From: Natronorubrum thiooxidans
GTDB lineage: Archaea > Halobacteriota > Halobacteria > Halobacteriales > Natrialbaceae
Assembly: GCF_900156475.1 (NCBI RefSeq)
Contig: NZ_FTNR01000001.1
Span: forward strand, 1-64,000
Reading direction: 5' to 3'
Length of the DNA: 64,000 nucleotides
Below the pieces are notes generated by a model. It searched no databases and had not been told where the DNA came from. It saw only the letters and a list, made by a program, of their open reading frames with translations. The translations under genes were made by a program, and so were the position numbers. How positions within the stretch are numbered: the stretch's first letter is position 1; every line of letters begins with the position of its first letter. This document shows positions 25,712 to 33,943 of this stretch, one piece after another.

Positions 25712-27235
25712 ATGGCTGATCGAACACCGCGGCTCGGGCTCGGCACGTACGAACGAGGCGACGAGTGGGACCACACCGACACGGTCGAGGCGGTCGACGA
25801 GCACGCAATCGTCCGCGGTCCGATCGCCGAGCGACCGGCCGAGGGCGAGTACGACGACGAACTCTACCACGCGATCGATCAGGGGATTACCTGGCGCTGG
25901 GACGCCGAAAACGGCGACTGGACGTACTTCAGCGGTCGCGGCAGCCCCGACCAGCCGGTGCCGGGGACGAGCCACTTCGAGGCAGCACGCTTCGAGTCGG
26001 CACGGCTCGTCAACGCGCGGACCGAAGAGACTCCGGTGTGGAACGTCGAGGCCCACGGGATCGAGGGCGATGGGACAACCGAGGTCGGTCAAGCCGTCCA
26101 CGACCTCTTCGAGACGGTCGCCGAGGCTGGCGGCGGGATCGTCTACTTCCCGCCCGGGCGATACCTCCTCGAGCGGACGCCGCTGATCGGGGACGATACG
26201 ATCGTGCGTGGTGCAGGTCGTGCGACGGTTTTCGAGGGGCCACGGCCCGACGGTGAGGAGGGACGGGCCCTCCTCTCGAACCGAGGGTACGACGAATCGG
26301 GCTACGCTGGCGCGTCGAACTGGGCGGTCTGTGACGTCCGAATCGATGCCCCGAACGCGACGGGTATCATGCCCGCCCACGCGGAAAACGTTCGGTTGGA
26401 ACGGATCTACGGCGATGCCGTCTACTATCATCACATCGATGTCGTCTCCTGTAAGAACGTTACCATCGACGGCTTCTGGGCGACGTGTGGTGGCGCGGGG
26501 AACTCGGATGCGCCGGTGCAGTTCGACAGCCAACAGCCGGGAACCGCCTGGAACGGCGTCTGGAACGGCAAAACCGACACACTCGTCGCGGGCGATGACA
26601 CGCCGAGTGCGAACTGTACCCTGACAAACTTCGAGATCGATCCGACGAACGACCCTGACCACGGCGTCCACCTCCATCGCGGGAGCAACGACTCGATCAC
26701 GATCAAAGACGGCTACATCTCCGGCTGTCAGCACTCGGCGATCAGGGTCGACGCCGGTGAACTGGTCGACGATTTGATCATCGACGGCGTCTCGTGTCTC
26801 GAGAACGCACGCGGGATCTCGATCGGTCACCTCGAGAACGGCCGGCGGGCATTGACGATCGACAACGTCACGATCCGCACTGACGACAGCGAGCTGGCGT
26901 CCGGCTCGGGGCTGTACGCGTCCGGCTTCGCCAGCGCTGCGATCTCGAACGTCGTCGTCGACGGCGCGTTCACGAACGCGATCATCTTCGACGATATGGA
27001 CGACCTCAAACTGACCACCGTCACGGCGAAAGGAGCGGCCCATCAAGCGTTCCGATTCAGGGACAATGTCGACGCGACGCTCACGACCGCGCGCGCAGCG
27101 GACTGTGGCACTGCGGGGATCTACTCGGGACCCGGCAGCAGTGTCGCCTACGGCGGTGTCACCTTCGACGATGTCGGGACAGAGGTCGTCGTCGACGGCG
27201 AGACTCGAGCGTGGACCACGTCGACGTCGTCGTAA
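25712..27235 (+). CDS. Right-handed beta-helix (pectate lyase superfamily) protein
   Basis: A 507-residue protein. After an N-terminal module (residues about 1-115, with ITWRWDAENGDWTYFSGRGS) comes a pectate_lyase_3-type start, WNVEAHGIEGDGTTEVGQAVHDLFETVAEAGGGIVYFPPGRYLL. Many beta-helix coils follow, for example VRLERIYGDAVYYHHIDVVSCKNVTIDGFWATCGG and ISNVVVDGAFTNAIIFDDM. No signal peptide is present on this ORF itself. Probable role is binding or cleavage of a polysaccharide; catalytic residues cannot be assigned. It follows the small Tat ORF by two bases. Confidence 0.82.
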   Translation: MADRTPRLGLGTYERGDEWDHTDTVEAVDEHAIVRGPIAERPAEGEYDDELYHAIDQGITWRWDAENGDWTYFSGRGSPDQPVPGTSHFEAARFESARLVNARTEETPVWNVEAHGIEGDGTTEVGQAVHDLFETVAEAGGGIVYFPPGRYLLERTPLIGDDTIVRGAGRATVFEGPRPDGEEGRALLSNRGYDESGYAGASNWAVCDVRIDAPNATGIMPAHAENVRLERIYGDAVYYHHIDVVSCKNVTIDGFWATCGGAGNSDAPVQFDSQQPGTAWNGVWNGKTDTLVAGDDTPSANCTLTNFEIDPTNDPDHGVHLHRGSNDSITIKDGYISGCQHSAIRVDAGELVDDLIIDGVSCLENARGISIGHLENGRRALTIDNVTIRTDDSELASGSGLYASGFASAAISNVVVDGAFTNAIIFDDMDDLKLTTVTAKGAAHQAFRFRDNVDATLTTARAADCGTAGIYSGPGSSVAYGGVTFDDVGTEVVVDGETRAWTTSTSS

Positions 27236-27274
27236 CTGCCGGCACGCTCGACCGAGTCTGATCAGTAATCCACA

Positions 27275-27428
27275 GTTTAACTTCGGTTGACCACTACTGA
27301 ACCCGTATGCATCGAACGATCGGACGCGACGGACGATCGACGGCCGACCGACCGGATCGACTTCAAACGACCGGCACACGTCCCGATTCCGACGTTCACG
27401 ACCGCACCGACCTCGAGCGGAGCGAGCC
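27275..27428 (+). promoter_or_regulatory. mutL leader with TATA-like box and overlapping upstream ORF
   Basis: A TATA-like GTTTAACT (27275-27282) is followed about 25 bases later by ATG 27307, which opens a 41-codon hydrophilic ORF ending in a TGA (27430-27432) overlapping the mutL ATG (27429). GGAG at 27419-27422 is a Shine-Dalgarno candidate six bases before mutL. This would make mutL translation depend on a leader ORF and reinitiation. The leader peptide itself has no recognisable features, so chance is possible. Confidence 0.35.
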
Positions 27429-29543
27429 ATGACCGGCACCGACGACCAGCGAGCGAACACGGACATCCACCAACTCGACGAGGACACCGTCGCCCGGATC
27501 GCCGCCGGCGAGGTCGTCGAACGCCCCGCCAGCGCAGTCAAAGAACTCGTCGAGAACAGCCTCGACGCCGACGCCTCGAGCGTCGACGTCACCGTCGAGG
27601 AGGGTGGAACCGAGTCGATCCGCGTCGCGGACGACGGTGCGGGCATGAGCGAGGTAGACCTCCGGGCCGCCGTTCGCCAGCACACGACGAGCAAGATCGA
27701 CGGCCTCGAGGATCTGGCCTCGGGCGTCGCCACCCTCGGCTTTCGCGGCGAGGCGTTACACACCATCGGCTCCGTCTCGCGGCTGACGATCAAATCCCGG
27801 CCCCGAAACGCCGACGGCGCGGGCACGAAACTCGTCTACGAGGGCGGCGAGGTGACGAGCGTCGAGCCGGCAGGCTGTCCCGCGGGCACCATCGTCGAGG
27901 TCGACGACCTCTTCTATAACACGCCCGCGCGTCGAAAGTTCCTCAAGACGACGGCGACGGAGTTTGCCCACGTCAACCGCGTCGTCACCCGCTACGCGCT
28001 CGCGAACCCCGATGTGGCCGTCTCCCTGACCCACGACGGCCGCGAGGTGTTTGCGACGACGGGCCAGGGCGACCTGCAAGCCGCCGTCTTGTCGGTCTAC
28101 GGCCGCGAAGTCGCGTCGGCGATGATCCCCGTCGACGCCGACGGTGAGGAGTTGCCTCCCGGCCCACTCGAGTCCGTCTCCGGGCTCGTCTCTCACCCCG
28201 AAACCAACCGCTCGAGTCGGGAGTACCTCGCCACCTACGTCAACGGCCGCGCCGTCACCGCAGACGCCATTCGCGAGGGGATCATGGGGGCCTACGGCAC
28301 CCAACTGGGTGGCGACCGGTATCCGTTCGTCACGCTCTTTCTCGAGGTGCCCGGCGACGCCGTCGACGTCAACGTCCACCCGCGCAAACGGGAGGTCCGC
28401 TTCGACGATGACGACGCTGTCCGCCGGCAAGTCGACGCCGCCGTCGAGTCGGCGCTGCTCGAGCACGGCCTCCTCCGCTCGCGGGCCCCCCGCGGTCGAT
28501 CGGCTCCCGGCGAAGCGCGCCTCGAGCCCGGGGCTGCTCGAGGCGGCGACGGGTCGTCGAGCGACGAGCCTGCACGGGAGCCGCTCTCGAGTCCGGACGA
28601 CGTGAGCGCTGGCGCTGGCGCACGCTCGGAATCGACGGCCGCCACCGCCTCGGCTGGCACCGACTCGAGCGAGACCCCGGCGGGTTCCGAGTCGGGCGAC
28701 ACGGCAGCGGCTGCGGAGTCGGATGAGACGACAGCGACGGCAGACGCGAGCGAGGCGACGGCATCGACACCGTCCTCGAGTACCCGTGATCGAGACGCGA
28801 CTCGCTCGAGCGACGATTCCGCGACGGGTCGAGACGACTCGAGCGGGGCTTCCGAGCCGGACCGCAAGTTCGATGCTGGTACCGAACAGCAGACACTCAC
28901 TGGCGATGTCGCGACCGGCGACGAAACCGCGTTCGACTCGTTGCCGCCGCTGCGCGTGTTGGGGCAGTACACCGACACCTACCTCGTCTGTGAGACGGCC
29001 GACGGCCTCGTGTTGATCGACCAGCACGCCGCCGACGAGCGGGTCAACTACGAGCGGCTTCAGCAGGCGTTTGCCGACGACCCCGCCGCACAGGCGCTGG
29101 CCTCGCCGGTCGACCTCGAGTTGACTGCCGTCGAAGCCGAGGCGTTCGAGAGCTACCGGGAGGCGCTCTCCCGGCTCGGATTCTACGCCGATCGGGTCGA
29201 CGACCGAACGGTCGCCGTGACGACGGTGCCCGCGGTGCTCGAGGAGACACTCGAGCCCGAACAGCTCAGAGACGTCCTCGCATCGTTCGTCGAGGGCGAC
29301 CGTGAGGCGGGTGCCGAGACGGTCGACGCGCTGGCCGACGAGTTCCTCGGTGATCTGGCCTGTTATCCGTCGATCACCGGGAATACGTCGCTGACCGAAG
29401 GGTCGGTCGTCGAGCTGCTCGAGGCGTTAGACGGCTGTGAGAACCCCTACTCGTGTCCACACGGTCGTCCAGTGCTCGTCCAGTTCCATCAGACGGAGAT
29501 CGAAGACCGGTTCGAACGGGATTATCCGGGCCATCAGGGCTGA
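27429..29543 (+). CDS. mutL: DNA mismatch repair endonuclease MutL
   Basis: A 704-residue MutL. The N-terminal GHKL ATPase has IAAGEVVERPASAVKELVENSLDA, DDGAGM and GFRGEALHTI. A long acidic Ser/Thr/Glu linker (about residues 355-495) is typical of haloarchaea. The C-terminal domain holds the endonuclease motif DQHA-x2-E-x4-E, starting at Asp531 (DQHAADERVNYE), plus the zinc-site CPHGRP from Cys676. It therefore nicks DNA itself, as in MutH-less organisms. Its partner mutS is 16.7 kb upstream. A possible leader ORF overlaps its start. Confidence 0.95.
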   Translation: MTGTDDQRANTDIHQLDEDTVARIAAGEVVERPASAVKELVENSLDADASSVDVTVEEGGTESIRVADDGAGMSEVDLRAAVRQHTTSKIDGLEDLASGVATLGFRGEALHTIGSVSRLTIKSRPRNADGAGTKLVYEGGEVTSVEPAGCPAGTIVEVDDLFYNTPARRKFLKTTATEFAHVNRVVTRYALANPDVAVSLTHDGREVFATTGQGDLQAAVLSVYGREVASAMIPVDADGEELPPGPLESVSGLVSHPETNRSSREYLATYVNGRAVTADAIREGIMGAYGTQLGGDRYPFVTLFLEVPGDAVDVNVHPRKREVRFDDDDAVRRQVDAAVESALLEHGLLRSRAPRGRSAPGEARLEPGAARGGDGSSSDEPAREPLSSPDDVSAGAGARSESTAATASAGTDSSETPAGSESGDTAAAAESDETTATADASEATASTPSSSTRDRDATRSSDDSATGRDDSSGASEPDRKFDAGTEQQTLTGDVATGDETAFDSLPPLRVLGQYTDTYLVCETADGLVLIDQHAADERVNYERLQQAFADDPAAQALASPVDLELTAVEAEAFESYREALSRLGFYADRVDDRTVAVTTVPAVLEETLEPEQLRDVLASFVEGDREAGAETVDALADEFLGDLACYPSITGNTSLTEGSVVELLEALDGCENPYSCPHGRPVLVQFHQTEIEDRFERDYPGHQG

Positions 29544-29604
29544 TCCGACAGACGCCGCTGTGGCGCCTGCTGGCGTTTCTGTGGTGTCTTCGGCCAATTC
29601 AAGC

Positions 29605-29688
29605 TATAGTAGCCACTGAACGTCAATGCACACCTGATCGCACGACGACTATGCGATCAGTGTGTAAATCGTTTCAGTTGTTACTATA
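29605..29688. mobile_element. 84-bp palindromic MITE-like element
   Basis: The termini TATAGTAGCCACTGAA (29605-29620) and TTCAGTTGTTACTATA (29673-29688) are inverted repeats matching at 13 of 16 positions. The inside continues as a hairpin, with CTGATCGCA (29634-29642) facing TGCGATCAG (29652-29660). There is no coding capacity. Its right end includes TACTATA, which could serve as the TATA box of the small membrane protein that starts at 29723. From memory similar palindromes recur in haloarchaeal genomes; this was not checked. Confidence 0.6.
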
Positions 29689-29722
29689 TTCGCTTACCCC
29701 CTCCTCGACCGGAGTGGCTGGC

Positions 29723-29932
29723 ATGAACGTTCCAACCGATCGGCTCCTGTTGATGCTCGTTGCTGCGACTGGGTTCGCTGTCGTCGCTGGCGGGTGGGCA
29801 GCGGCTCTCGTCCACGCCGAGGCAACCGGATCGGAAGAACTCGTCCTCCGAGTGATCATCGGGGCAGTCTTCTTTGCCGTCCTGCTTGGCTTCTGGACCC
29901 TGCTTTCCAGTACGGACGACCAAACGGCGTGA
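29723..29932 (+). CDS. Small two-helix membrane protein, unknown function
   Basis: A 69-residue protein with two predicted transmembrane helices (LLLMLVAATGFAVVAGGWAA and VIIGAVFFAVLLGFWTLL) separated by a short polar loop, and a charged tail SSTDDQTA. No family recognised. ATG 29723 is chosen because the longer open frame upstream runs through the end of mutL and the palindromic element. Likely promoter at 29682-29690 within the element's right end. Confidence 0.65.
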   Translation: MNVPTDRLLLMLVAATGFAVVAGGWAAALVHAEATGSEELVLRVIIGAVFFAVLLGFWTLLSSTDDQTA

Positions 29933-29968
29933 GTGGTACTGACCACTTATACGGACCGCTGTACCTAT

Positions 29969-30009
29969 TTACCGCCGATCGCCAGCACGGGGTCGGCGAT
30001 CGGCGGTAA
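29969..30009. terminator. Strong hairpin between convergent genes
   Basis: TTACCGCCGATCGCC (29969-29983) and GGCGATCGGCGGTAA (29995-30009) are a perfect 15-bp inverted repeat around an 11-base loop. It lies between the convergent small membrane protein and MFS genes, so a bidirectional terminator or transcription barrier is the simplest reading. It lacks a flanking U-tract, so a repeat-element origin is possible. Confidence 0.5.
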
Positions 30010-30123
30010 TTGACTCCAGTAGACCGTATCAGACGGCCGTCGATGTGACACGCCGATTCGGTCTGCTCGAGCGTGCAGTCGCGCTCGAACGATTCGGATT
30101 GTACTCCGTCGGAAACGGGGGCA

Positions 30124-31398
30124 TCAGCGCTGCTCGTGCCGATACAGCCAGATCGCACAGAGAAACGCAATCGCGCCGGCGGCTGTCGCGATGGCAAACG
30201 CGATCTGGTAGCCGAGTTCGGTGTAAACACGGGTACCGCCGACGAGTTCTCCGGCCCAGTAATCATCGAGTGCCCACCCCATCGCTGTCGGAAGAATCGC
30301 TGCCCCGAAAAAGCTCGCGCCGTTGATCGTTCCCGTCGAGAGCCCGCTTGCATTGGCCGGGTGGCGTTCCTTGACGATCGCATACGCAAGCAGGAACGAT
30401 CCCATCAACAGACCACTGAGAACGTACACGAGGCCAACGACCGGCAGCGGCGGATCGCCAACGACGGCGATGATGCCCAGACTACCCGTAAACAGGCCCC
30501 CACCGGCGACGATCAACTCGACCCGTCGCTCGAGTCGATCGGAGAGCCAGCCGATCGCCGGCGGGCCGACCATGATGCCGACGCTGCCAGCCAGCGTGAA
30601 CACGGACGCATACGTGACGGAGACGTCGTATATCTGGACGATGTAGGGGACGCCCCAGAGTCCGAACAGGGTGAGGTTCACCCCGGTAACACAGAACAGC
30701 ATGACGCTGACGACCCAGACCAACGGATCTCGAAGGATGTCCGAAAGCGACGTCTTGAGCTGGGCGTTCGTCAGTGTCGACTGTCCTGGCACCCCCTCGA
30801 GCGGCTCGAAACCGGCTTCCGTCGGCGTGTCACGGACCAGCGCGAAGACGACGACAGCAAACAGCAGGCCGACGACGCCGAAGCCACCGATCGCCGGTCG
30901 CCAGCCGGCGCTATCGACGAGTATCGCAAGCGGTGTGGTCGCGAGGACGCCACCAAACCCAGAGAACGCGAAAGTGAGGCCGTTCATTGTTGCGAACTCG
31001 TCGGCGCGATACCAGTTCGCACAGAACCGAAGGATGCAGACGAAGATCACGCTGCCGCCGAGGCCGACGAGGCCGCGGGCCGCGACGGCGGTGAGATAGC
31101 TGTCGGCGAACGCAAACCAGATCACGCCGACGTTCATCACCGCTGCACCGGCCGTCGCTGTTCGTCGTGGCCCGATCCGGTCGGCGAGGATCCCCGTCGG
31201 GATCTGCATGACGGCGTACACCCAGAAGAAGATCGCGTGCAGCGTTCCCAGTTGTGTGCCCGTCGTCTCGAACGCGCCCATGAGCTCCTCTGCGAGCACC
31301 GCCGAGGAGAGCCGATTCATGTTGACGAGCAGAAAGACGACGCCGAGCGTCGCCCAGAGGAGCCACCGCCGTCTGAGTGGGTCCGTCCACAGTTGCAT
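30124..31398 (-). CDS. Major facilitator superfamily transporter
   Basis: A 424-residue MFS protein with about 12 transmembrane helices. The N-terminal half has the loop 2-3 signature GILADRIGPRRTATAGA, and the second half begins after a cytoplasmic loop containing DTPTEAGFEPLEG. The overall pattern resembles the anion:cation/sugar-phosphate type (NarK-like, glucarate-like) symporters. The frame is open to 32307, but that extension is antisense to rtcA; ATG 31398 (MQLWTDPLRRRWLLWATLG) starts right before the first helix. Substrate unknown. It diverges from rtcA with 120 bases between starts. Confidence 0.88.
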   Translation of the reverse strand: MQLWTDPLRRRWLLWATLGVVFLLVNMNRLSSAVLAEELMGAFETTGTQLGTLHAIFFWVYAVMQIPTGILADRIGPRRTATAGAAVMNVGVIWFAFADSYLTAVAARGLVGLGGSVIFVCILRFCANWYRADEFATMNGLTFAFSGFGGVLATTPLAILVDSAGWRPAIGGFGVVGLLFAVVVFALVRDTPTEAGFEPLEGVPGQSTLTNAQLKTSLSDILRDPLVWVVSVMLFCVTGVNLTLFGLWGVPYIVQIYDVSVTYASVFTLAGSVGIMVGPPAIGWLSDRLERRVELIVAGGGLFTGSLGIIAVVGDPPLPVVGLVYVLSGLLMGSFLLAYAIVKERHPANASGLSTGTINGASFFGAAILPTAMGWALDDYWAGELVGGTRVYTELGYQIAFAIATAAGAIAFLCAIWLYRHEQR

Positions 31399-31518
31399 TC
31401 GGTGACAGTCTCCGCTGACGGAGTGAAAAGTTTGGCCAAGCGGCACGCTGGGAACCGACGCCGCGGTGGAACCAGCTCCACCACCAACGGTAGGGCACTC
31501 GAGGCCGTACCGGCTGCT

Positions 31519-32625
31519 ATGACCGCCGTACACGAACTCGACGGCTCGGAGGCGGGCGGACAGTTCGTCCGAACCGCACTGGCGCTGTCGGTCCTCGAAA
31601 ACGAACCCGTTCGCCTCGAGCACATCCGTGGGAACCGACCGAATCCCGGGCTCGCCCACCAGCACCTGGCCGTCCTCGAGACGATGGTCGAACTCTGTGA
31701 CGCCGAGGTTTCGGGGGCAGAACTCGACTCGGAGACGGTCGTGTTCGATCCCGCTCTCGAGTCGACGACGGGGGCGACGGGCTGGCGCGGACAGGAGCGC
31801 GGCCGTCTGCCGGGTGGAGAGTACGCTGTTGACATCGGCACGGCCGGCAGCATAACGCTGCTGTTCGACACCCTCCTGCCGCTCGCGTCGGTGCTCGACG
31901 CGCAGCTTTCGGTGACAGTCACCGGCGGGACGGACGTCAAGTGGTCGCCGCCGCTCGATTACGTCCGCCACGTCAAACTCCCACTGCTTCGCCGGTTCGG
32001 TCTCACCGCGGCCTGTGAGGTCGACCGCCGCGGGTTCTATCCCAATGGCGGCGGTCGGGCGACGCTGCATCTCGCGCCCTCGAGTCTCGAGTCGATCACC
32101 CTCACCGAACGCGGGCCGCTCGAGGGAGTCCGACTCTATTCGGTCGAATCGGCCTCGCTCGCCGACCGCGACGTCGCTCACCGACAGGCCGAAGGCGCAC
32201 TCGAGCGACTGTCGCTCGAGGAGACCGACCTCGACCTGATCGAACGCCATGAGGCGACCGTGACGAGTCCCTCTCCGGGCTCGGCGATCGTCCTTCGGCT
32301 CGATCACGGGACCGGAATCGCGGGCTTTTCAGCGCTCGGCGAACGGGGCACGCCGGCCGAACGCGTGGGTGAGGACGCCGCCGACGCTGCGAACCGATTC
32401 CTCGAGCACGCGGGCGAGCGCGCGCCACCGGTCGACCGCCACATGGCCGATCAGCTGCTCGTCTACCTCGCACTCGAGGGCGGCCGGCTGCGCGTTCCCG
32501 ACGTCACGGATCACGTCGCCACGAGCTGTGAGCTCCTCGAGGCCTTCGGCGCGCGACTCGAGATCACACACGACGAGGCAGGGGAGCCGGCGCTCGTGAC
32601 CGTCGAGTCGACGGTCGATGCGTAA
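31519..32625 (+). CDS. rtcA: RNA 3'-terminal phosphate cyclase
   Basis: A 368-residue RtcA: converts RNA 3'-phosphate to a 2',3'-cyclic phosphate through adenylation of a histidine. Landmarks are ELDGSEAGGQFVRTALALSVL at the start, RPNPGLAHQHLA, the conserved GFYPNGGG and the catalytic His308 in VDRHMADQLLVYLAL. The length is somewhat above the bacterial norm. The open frame extends to 30073, but that region is antisense to the MFS gene; ATG 31519 fits the family start. It stands alone; RtcB is not in the window. Confidence 0.92.
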   Translation: MTAVHELDGSEAGGQFVRTALALSVLENEPVRLEHIRGNRPNPGLAHQHLAVLETMVELCDAEVSGAELDSETVVFDPALESTTGATGWRGQERGRLPGGEYAVDIGTAGSITLLFDTLLPLASVLDAQLSVTVTGGTDVKWSPPLDYVRHVKLPLLRRFGLTAACEVDRRGFYPNGGGRATLHLAPSSLESITLTERGPLEGVRLYSVESASLADRDVAHRQAEGALERLSLEETDLDLIERHEATVTSPSPGSAIVLRLDHGTGIAGFSALGERGTPAERVGEDAADAANRFLEHAGERAPPVDRHMADQLLVYLALEGGRLRVPDVTDHVATSCELLEAFGARLEITHDEAGEPALVTVESTVDA

Positions 32626-32697
32626 TCACGGTGCTCGACGCGTCGCTGACCCGTCATCGGTTCCCATACACTTTAGTAAATCAACATAACGTCACAA

Positions 32698-32774
32698 CTT
32701 ATACGATAGCCGTTCGTTGATCCGGGTATGGCCGACACACACAGCACCGGAGGCTCCATCTGGAGGACCGAGCC
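32698..32774 (+). promoter_or_regulatory. kdgK promoter and 16-codon leader ORF
   Basis: CTTATACG (32698-32705) is a TATA candidate about 25 bases before ATG 32728. That ATG opens a 16-codon ORF, MADTHSTGGSIWRTEP, whose TGA (32776-32778) overlaps the kdgK GTG start (32775). GGAGG at 32762-32766 is a good Shine-Dalgarno eight bases before the GTG. The message probably starts directly on the leader ORF and kdgK is translated by coupling. Confidence 0.5.
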
Positions 32775-33728
32775 GTGAGCGATATCGTCACCTTCGGCGA
32801 GACGATGCTCAGGCTGTCGCCGCCGGACAACGAGCGCCTCGAGGACGCCGCCACGTTCGAGGTCCGTGCGGCGGGCGCAGAGAGCAACGTCGCGATTGCC
32901 GCGGATCGACTGGGCGCGACGGCGACCTGGCTCTCGAAGGTACCGGAGACGCCGCTTGGCCGGCGCGCCGTCGGCGAACTCCGCCAGCACGGGATCGAAA
33001 CCGACGTCGTCTGGAGCCACCGCGGTCGACAGGGGACGTACTACCTCGAGCAGGCGGGCAAGCCTCGCGGGACGAACGTCGTCTACGACCGGGAAAATGC
33101 TGCCATCACGACTGCAGAGGCCCGCGAGTTCGATATCGACCAGATACAGGACGCCCGCGTCTTCTTTACGACCGGCATCACGCCGGCGCTCTCCTCGACG
33201 CTGCGGGAGACGACGATGAATATGCTCAAGGCGGCCAAACAGGGCGGGACGACGACCGCGTTCGACTTCAATTATCGGCGCAAGCTCTGGTCGCCCGAGG
33301 AGGCCAAACAGACGATGACGAAACTGTTTCCGGGGATCGACGTGCTCGTGATCGCCGCTCGCGACGCCCGGGACGTCCTCGGCTTCGAGGGCGACCCGCG
33401 ACAGCTCGCCCACAAACTCGGCTCCCAGTACGACTTCACCACCGTCGTCGTCACCCGCGGGGCCGACGGCGCTGTCGGCTGGCACGACGGCGTCGTCCAC
33501 GAACAGGCGGTCTATGAAACCGAGACGGTCTCCCAGATCGGCACCGGCGACGCCTTTACCGGCGCGTTTATCGCCCGCCGGCTCCACGGCGAGGACGTCT
33601 CCACCGCCCTCGAGTACGCCGCGGCGACGGCGGCACTCAAGCGGACGATCCCCGGCGACGTCGCGCTGGTCACCAAGGAGGAAGTCGACGCGGTTGTCGC
33701 CGACGGCGGGACGGCACTCTCTCGCTGA
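32775..33728 (+). CDS. kdgK: 2-keto-3-deoxygluconate kinase (PfkB family)
   Basis: A 317-residue PfkB carbohydrate kinase. N-terminal VTFGETMLRLSPP, substrate-binding AAGAESNVAIAADRLGA, and the C-terminal GTGDAFTGAFIARRL with catalytic Asp are present. The pattern fits KDG kinase of the semi-phosphorylative Entner-Doudoroff pathway, the main sugar route of haloarchaea: KDG + ATP gives KDPG, later split to pyruvate and glyceraldehyde-3-phosphate. GTG 32775 is the start, preceded by GGAGG and overlapped by a leader ORF. The E1 operon that oxidises 2-oxo acids starts 215 bases downstream. Confidence 0.88.
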   Translation: MSDIVTFGETMLRLSPPDNERLEDAATFEVRAAGAESNVAIAADRLGATATWLSKVPETPLGRRAVGELRQHGIETDVVWSHRGRQGTYYLEQAGKPRGTNVVYDRENAAITTAEAREFDIDQIQDARVFFTTGITPALSSTLRETTMNMLKAAKQGGTTTAFDFNYRRKLWSPEEAKQTMTKLFPGIDVLVIAARDARDVLGFEGDPRQLAHKLGSQYDFTTVVVTRGADGAVGWHDGVVHEQAVYETETVSQIGTGDAFTGAFIARRLHGEDVSTALEYAAATAALKRTIPGDVALVTKEEVDAVVADGGTALSR

Positions 33729-33943
33729 CGCCGTGAGCGCGACACGGTCACAGATCGACCGATTCGTGTTTGTCGTCACTTTCGTCCCGCAGCGGTCGCA
33801 TTTCTCGCCGTTCGCCCACCGGTCGTTTATCCGACGGCGTTCGACTCGAGCGCACTGTCGACTCCGACACCGTCGCGTGACTGTCAGGCTGTGAAGGTGG
33901 TGAACAACGTTATACTAGCTGGTGGGGTGTATCCGGACGGATC

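Noticed and set aside
30073-31518. Long acidic in-frame extension of rtcA
   Set aside because: It is the complement of the MFS gene, which has a clear 12-helix pattern; RtcA similarity begins at ATG 31519.
33729-33790. Minus-strand zinc-ribbon-like stretch (EKCDRCG)
   Set aside because: Only one CxxC pair is present and the frame runs on as an antisense shadow of kdgK without a proper end.
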